From a bacterium UBA6025 (lineage in GTDB: Bacteria; Patescibacteriota; Saccharimonadia; Saccharimonadales; Saccharimonadaceae): DNA of 7,592 nt. Made by a program: the position numbers and the translations under genes. Location: NCBI GenBank assembly GCA_002429375.1, contig DIZP01000029.1:23676-31267 (forward strand), read 5' to 3'. The notes below the pieces were generated by a model. The model made no database searches and was not told where the DNA came from. It worked only from the letters and a program-made list of their open reading frames with translations. Below, piece by piece: positions 6,014-7,592 of this stretch (position 1 is the first letter of the stretch; each line of letters starts with the position of its first letter).

Positions 6014-6064
6014 TCTCTCAATGATTGTGTGATCATTCTGATGAGTCCCAAAGGACGAAAGAGA
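6014..6064 (+). ncRNA. Type III hammerhead self-cleaving ribozyme
   Basis: Every element of the hammerhead fold is present in order on the + strand. Stem III pairs UCUCU (6014-6018) with AGAGA (6060-6064), five base pairs. The cleavage triplet CUC is 6017-6019, with U6018 paired to A6060 and C6019 as the cleaved nucleotide. Stem I pairs AAUGAU (6020-6025) with AUCAUU (6032-6037), six base pairs closed by the loop UGUGUG. The core CUGAUGA is 6038-6044. Stem II pairs GUCC (6045-6048) with GGAC (6053-6056) around the loop CAAA. The second core strand GAAA is 6057-6060. The molecule is open at stem III, which defines type III. Predicted cleavage is between C6019 and A6020, giving a 2',3'-cyclic phosphate upstream and a 5'-hydroxyl downstream. 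The C-G pair next to the cleavage triplet (C6017-G6061) is inverted relative to the common GUC form. It sits between the membrane-protein stop and rpoB. Activity is inferred from the complete core and perfect helices, not measured. Confidence 0.93.
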
Positions 6065-6076
6065 AAAACATACCAC

Positions 6077-6092
6077 AATAGTCTTGACTATT
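6077..6092 (+). repeat. 16-bp palindrome over a candidate -35 box
   Basis: AATAGTC-TT-GACTATT is a perfect inverted repeat with a two-base centre. With one bulged C (6076) it extends to CCA (6073-6075) against TGG (6093-6095). The short centre suits a DNA operator better than an RNA hairpin. It contains most of the TTGACT -35 box of a possible rpoB promoter, so a bound dimeric regulator would compete with polymerase. The binding protein is unknown. Confidence 0.6.
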
Positions 6093-6112
6093 TGGTCCAA
6101 AGTGTTCACAAT
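6084..6112 (+). promoter_or_regulatory. Candidate distal rpoB promoter
   Basis: TTGACT (6084-6089), 17 bases, CACAAT (6107-6112). The -35 is good and the -10 matches four of six positions. The predicted start near 6119 would give rpoB a leader of about 140 bases and lies downstream of the hammerhead, so such transcripts would not contain the ribozyme. Confidence 0.45.
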
Positions 6113-6156
6113 GAGTACCAAGAAGTAGTGTAGCTTTGGTTATCTATGTCCAAACG

Positions 6157-6173
6157 TGCGAGTGGCATTGCAT
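6157..6173 (+). repeat. 17-nt direct repeat in the rpoB leader, copy 1
   Basis: TGCGAGTGGCATTGCAT here recurs 82 bases downstream as TGCGAGGAGCATTGCAT, 15 of 17 identical. In RNA each copy can form a small hairpin UGC-(5-nt loop)-GCA. Copy 1 is further enclosed by GUCCA (6148-6152) pairing with UGGAC (6175-6179). Its loop is GAGUG, lacking the Shine-Dalgarno GGA of copy 2. Confidence 0.65.
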
Positions 6174-6228
6174 CTGGACGACCACTGTTAAGGGAATCTT
6201 CGGCGCCAAAGAGAGCCCTATTAACTAA

Positions 6229-6234
6229 TACAAT
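6229..6234 (+). promoter_or_regulatory. Candidate proximal rpoB -10 box
   Basis: TACAAT, the same -10 sequence as the clpP promoter, 25 bases before the rpoB ATG. No convincing -35 lies 16-18 bases upstream (CCAAAG-like). Transcription would start near 6241, just at the Shine-Dalgarno. Confidence 0.35.
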
Positions 6235-6238
6235 TTAT

Positions 6239-6255
6239 TGCGAGGAGCATTGCAT
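6239..6255 (+). repeat. 17-nt direct repeat in the rpoB leader, copy 2, carrying the Shine-Dalgarno
   Basis: TGCGAGGAGCATTGCAT differs from copy 1 only at two adjacent bases, where copy 2 has the GA that completes AGGAG (6243-6247). The Shine-Dalgarno would sit in the loop of the small UGC/GCA hairpin, 12 bases before the rpoB ATG. This placement suggests a ligand or protein that binds the repeat could control rpoB translation, which is inference. Confidence 0.65.
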
Positions 6256-6259
6256 ACTT

Positions 6260-7592
6260 ATGGCAAAAACCAAGCCTATTAGCACAGAACGTGTCTATTT
6301 CACCAAGAGAGATACAGCCTTGCCACTACCAAACTTAATCGCTCACCAAAAAGACAGCTGGCGTGAATTCGTCGAGACCGGTCTGAGTGAGATTTTTTCG
6401 GAACTTAATCCGATTGATGACTATACAGGTCAAAAATTGGCGTTGCGCTTCAAGGAATACGCCTTCCAAGAGCCAAAAATATCCGAACAGGATGCCAAAG
6501 AAAACAACCTGACGTTTGACGCCCCATTGCATGCCAACGTCGAGCTGACCAACAAGGTAACTGGTGAAGTCAAAGAGTCGCAAATTTACCTTGGTGATTA
6601 TCCTTGGATGACCGATCGCGGAACGTTCGTTGTGAACGGTACCGAGCGTGTCGTTGTCTCTCAACTGATTCGTAGTGCTGGTGTCTTCTTTACCGCCGAT
6701 AAAGCAGCCAGCCGTAATTTCTATGGTGCCAAACTGATTCCAGGCCGTGGTGCATGGCTTGAGTTTGAAACCGCCAGTAACGGTGCTATCTATGTGAAGA
6801 TCGATCGCCGTCGAAAACTTCCAATTACCACGTTATTCCGTGCCCTTGGTCACAACAAAACCTCTGACATCAAAAGCCTCTTTGCTGATGTTGATACAGG
6901 TGAGGTCAAATATATCGATGCCACTCTCGAAAAAGACCCAGCCCGTGGAGCCAATGAAGCCCTGATTGAAGTCTACCGCCGCCTGCGTCCAGGTGATTTG
7001 GCGACCGTTGATAATGCGCGCACCATGATTGAGCGTATGTTCTTTGATTTCAAACGCTTTGACTACAGCCGTGTCGGTCGTTATAAATTGAACCAACGCC
7101 TTGGTATTGACTTGCCAAACACGACAGAATTCCGTGTTTTCCAGCTGAGTGACTTGGTCGCGATTGTTCGCGAAATTATCCGTTTGAATAACAGCCAAGA
7201 ACTACCTGACGACATTGACGCTTTGTCAAACCGTCGTGTCAAATTGGTTGGTGAGCTGGTGGCTCGTCAATTCCGCGTTGGTATGCTTCGCATGCAACGT
7301 AACGCTATGGACCGTATGTCGATGAGCGATATCGAAAACGTGACTCCAGGTCAGCTGATCAATGCCCGACCAGTTGTCGCCGCTGTTCGTGAATTCTTTG
7401 CTAGTTCACAACTTTCACAGTTGATGGACGAAACCAACGCCCTATCAGAACTCGCTCACAAACGTCGCCTTAGCTCGATGGGACCTGGTGGTCTGTCACG
7501 CGAGCGTGCTGGTTTTGACGTTCGTGACGCTCACCCGACTCACTACGGACGTATTTGTGCCGTCGAGACACCAGAAGGTGCCAACATTGGGC
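6260..7592 (+). CDS. rpoB: DNA-directed RNA polymerase subunit beta (5' part, runs off the window)
   Basis: The first 444 codons plus one base of the beta subunit, which forms one pincer of RNA polymerase and part of the active site. The reading frame is open to the window edge. Recognisable stretches include YPWMTDRGTFVVNGTERVVV (114-133), the N-terminal protrusion and lobe, and the fork/rifampicin region from about 377 (FFASSQLSQLMD, then HKRRLSSMGPGGLSRERAGF) through HPTHYGRICAVETPEGANIG (425-444). The rifampicin-contact residues matching E. coli D516, H526 and S531 are kept (D390, H400, S405). F514, Q517, N518 and L533 are replaced by L388, E391, T392 and M407. The N-terminal part is about 127 residues shorter than in E. 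coli up to this point, a compact form. The start is set by AGGAG 12 bases upstream and the normal N-terminus. rpoC would be expected downstream. Confidence 0.97.
   Translation, partial: MAKTKPISTERVYFTKRDTALPLPNLIAHQKDSWREFVETGLSEIFSELNPIDDYTGQKLALRFKEYAFQEPKISEQDAKENNLTFDAPLHANVELTNKVTGEVKESQIYLGDYPWMTDRGTFVVNGTERVVVSQLIRSAGVFFTADKAASRNFYGAKLIPGRGAWLEFETASNGAIYVKIDRRRKLPITTLFRALGHNKTSDIKSLFADVDTGEVKYIDATLEKDPARGANEALIEVYRRLRPGDLATVDNARTMIERMFFDFKRFDYSRVGRYKLNQRLGIDLPNTTEFRVFQLSDLVAIVREIIRLNNSQELPDDIDALSNRRVKLVGELVARQFRVGMLRMQRNAMDRMSMSDIENVTPGQLINARPVVAAVREFFASSQLSQLMDETNALSELAHKRRLSSMGPGGLSRERAGFDVRDAHPTHYGRICAVETPEGANIG

Larger units (their letters stand above)
5989..6259 (+). other. Structured 271-base intergenic and leader region upstream of rpoB
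   Basis: No credible coding sequence lies here. In order it holds the 3' half of the stop-spanning hairpin (6002-6010), the hammerhead (6014-6064), the AATAGTC palindrome with a candidate promoter (6077-6112), possible stem arms CCAAAG (6097-6102) and CTTTGG (6134-6139), the hairpin 6148-6179 around repeat copy 1, a second candidate -10 (6229-6234), and repeat copy 2 with the Shine-Dalgarno. No intrinsic terminator is visible, so read-through from the membrane gene into rpoB is plausible. Confidence 0.6.

Noticed and set aside
5793..6032. 79-aa + strand frame overlapping the membrane gene and the ribozyme
   Set aside because: It lies in another frame of a convincing membrane-protein gene, has no recognisable content, and its end is noncoding RNA.
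6020..6037. AATGAT-N6-ATCATT inverted repeat as a protein operator
   Set aside because: It is fully explained as stem I of the hammerhead, joined exactly to the core bases on both sides.
6335..7198. Two minus-strand frames opposite rpoB
   Set aside because: Both are antisense shadows of the conserved RpoB coding sequence.
7390..7482. Rifampicin resistance substitutions in RpoB
   Set aside because: The main resistance positions (D516, H526, S531 equivalents) are wild type. The remaining differences (F514L, Q517E, N518T, L533M) look like lineage variation and cannot be interpreted without testing.

Overview
The window (about 50% GC, standard stop codons with TGA used as a stop) looks like a chromosomal core-gene region of a bacterium with a small, compact genome. 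The gene order hisS - tig - small ORF - clpP - small membrane protein - rpoB, the aberrant motif 3 of the histidyl-tRNA synthetase, and several genes whose promoter -10 box lies directly on the start codon point to a Patescibacteria/CPR lineage, most likely Saccharibacteria-like. This taxonomic call is inferred from memory of the families and was not tested. All genes are on the + strand.

Layout: (i) 1-1112, an ECF-type sigma factor overlapping a single-pass membrane protein with a DUF5667-like segment and a Ser/Gly-rich tail, probably a sigma/anti-sigma pair. (ii) 1177-1785, an unrecognised 202-aa protein with its own promoter. (iii) 1844-3169, hisS. (iv) 3199-4852, tig (trigger factor) and an unrecognised acidic 119-aa ORF 4 bases later. 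(v) 4865-5507, clpP, preceded by a near-perfect CIRCE element (HrcA operator) that encloses the -35 box of a promoter predicted to start transcription on the first base of clpP. (vi) 5535-5988, a strong promoter, a Shine-Dalgarno and a GTG-started three-helix membrane protein. (vii) 5989-6259, an unusually structured noncoding region. (viii) 6260 to the window end, the first 444 codons of rpoB, including the rifampicin region.

The standout is at 6014-6064. It is a complete type III hammerhead self-cleaving ribozyme, with all core nucleotides (CUGAUGA ... GAAA), three perfectly paired helices and a CUC cleavage triplet. It is in sense orientation between the membrane-protein gene and rpoB. A 9-bp hairpin spanning the stop codon of the upstream gene ends three bases before it. 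Downstream lie a palindrome over a candidate -35 box and a 17-nt direct repeat whose second copy carries the rpoB Shine-Dalgarno. I infer that co-transcripts of the membrane gene and rpoB are cut at 6019/6020, leaving a hairpin-capped upstream mRNA and a separate rpoB mRNA.

Taken together the genes serve protein quality control (trigger factor, ClpP), translation (HisRS) and transcription (sigma factor, RpoB). clpP appears to be under heat-shock (HrcA) control. Two translation start modes occur side by side: leaderless or nearly leaderless (1177 gene, hisS, tig, clpP) and Shine-Dalgarno led (anti-sigma candidate, membrane protein, rpoB).
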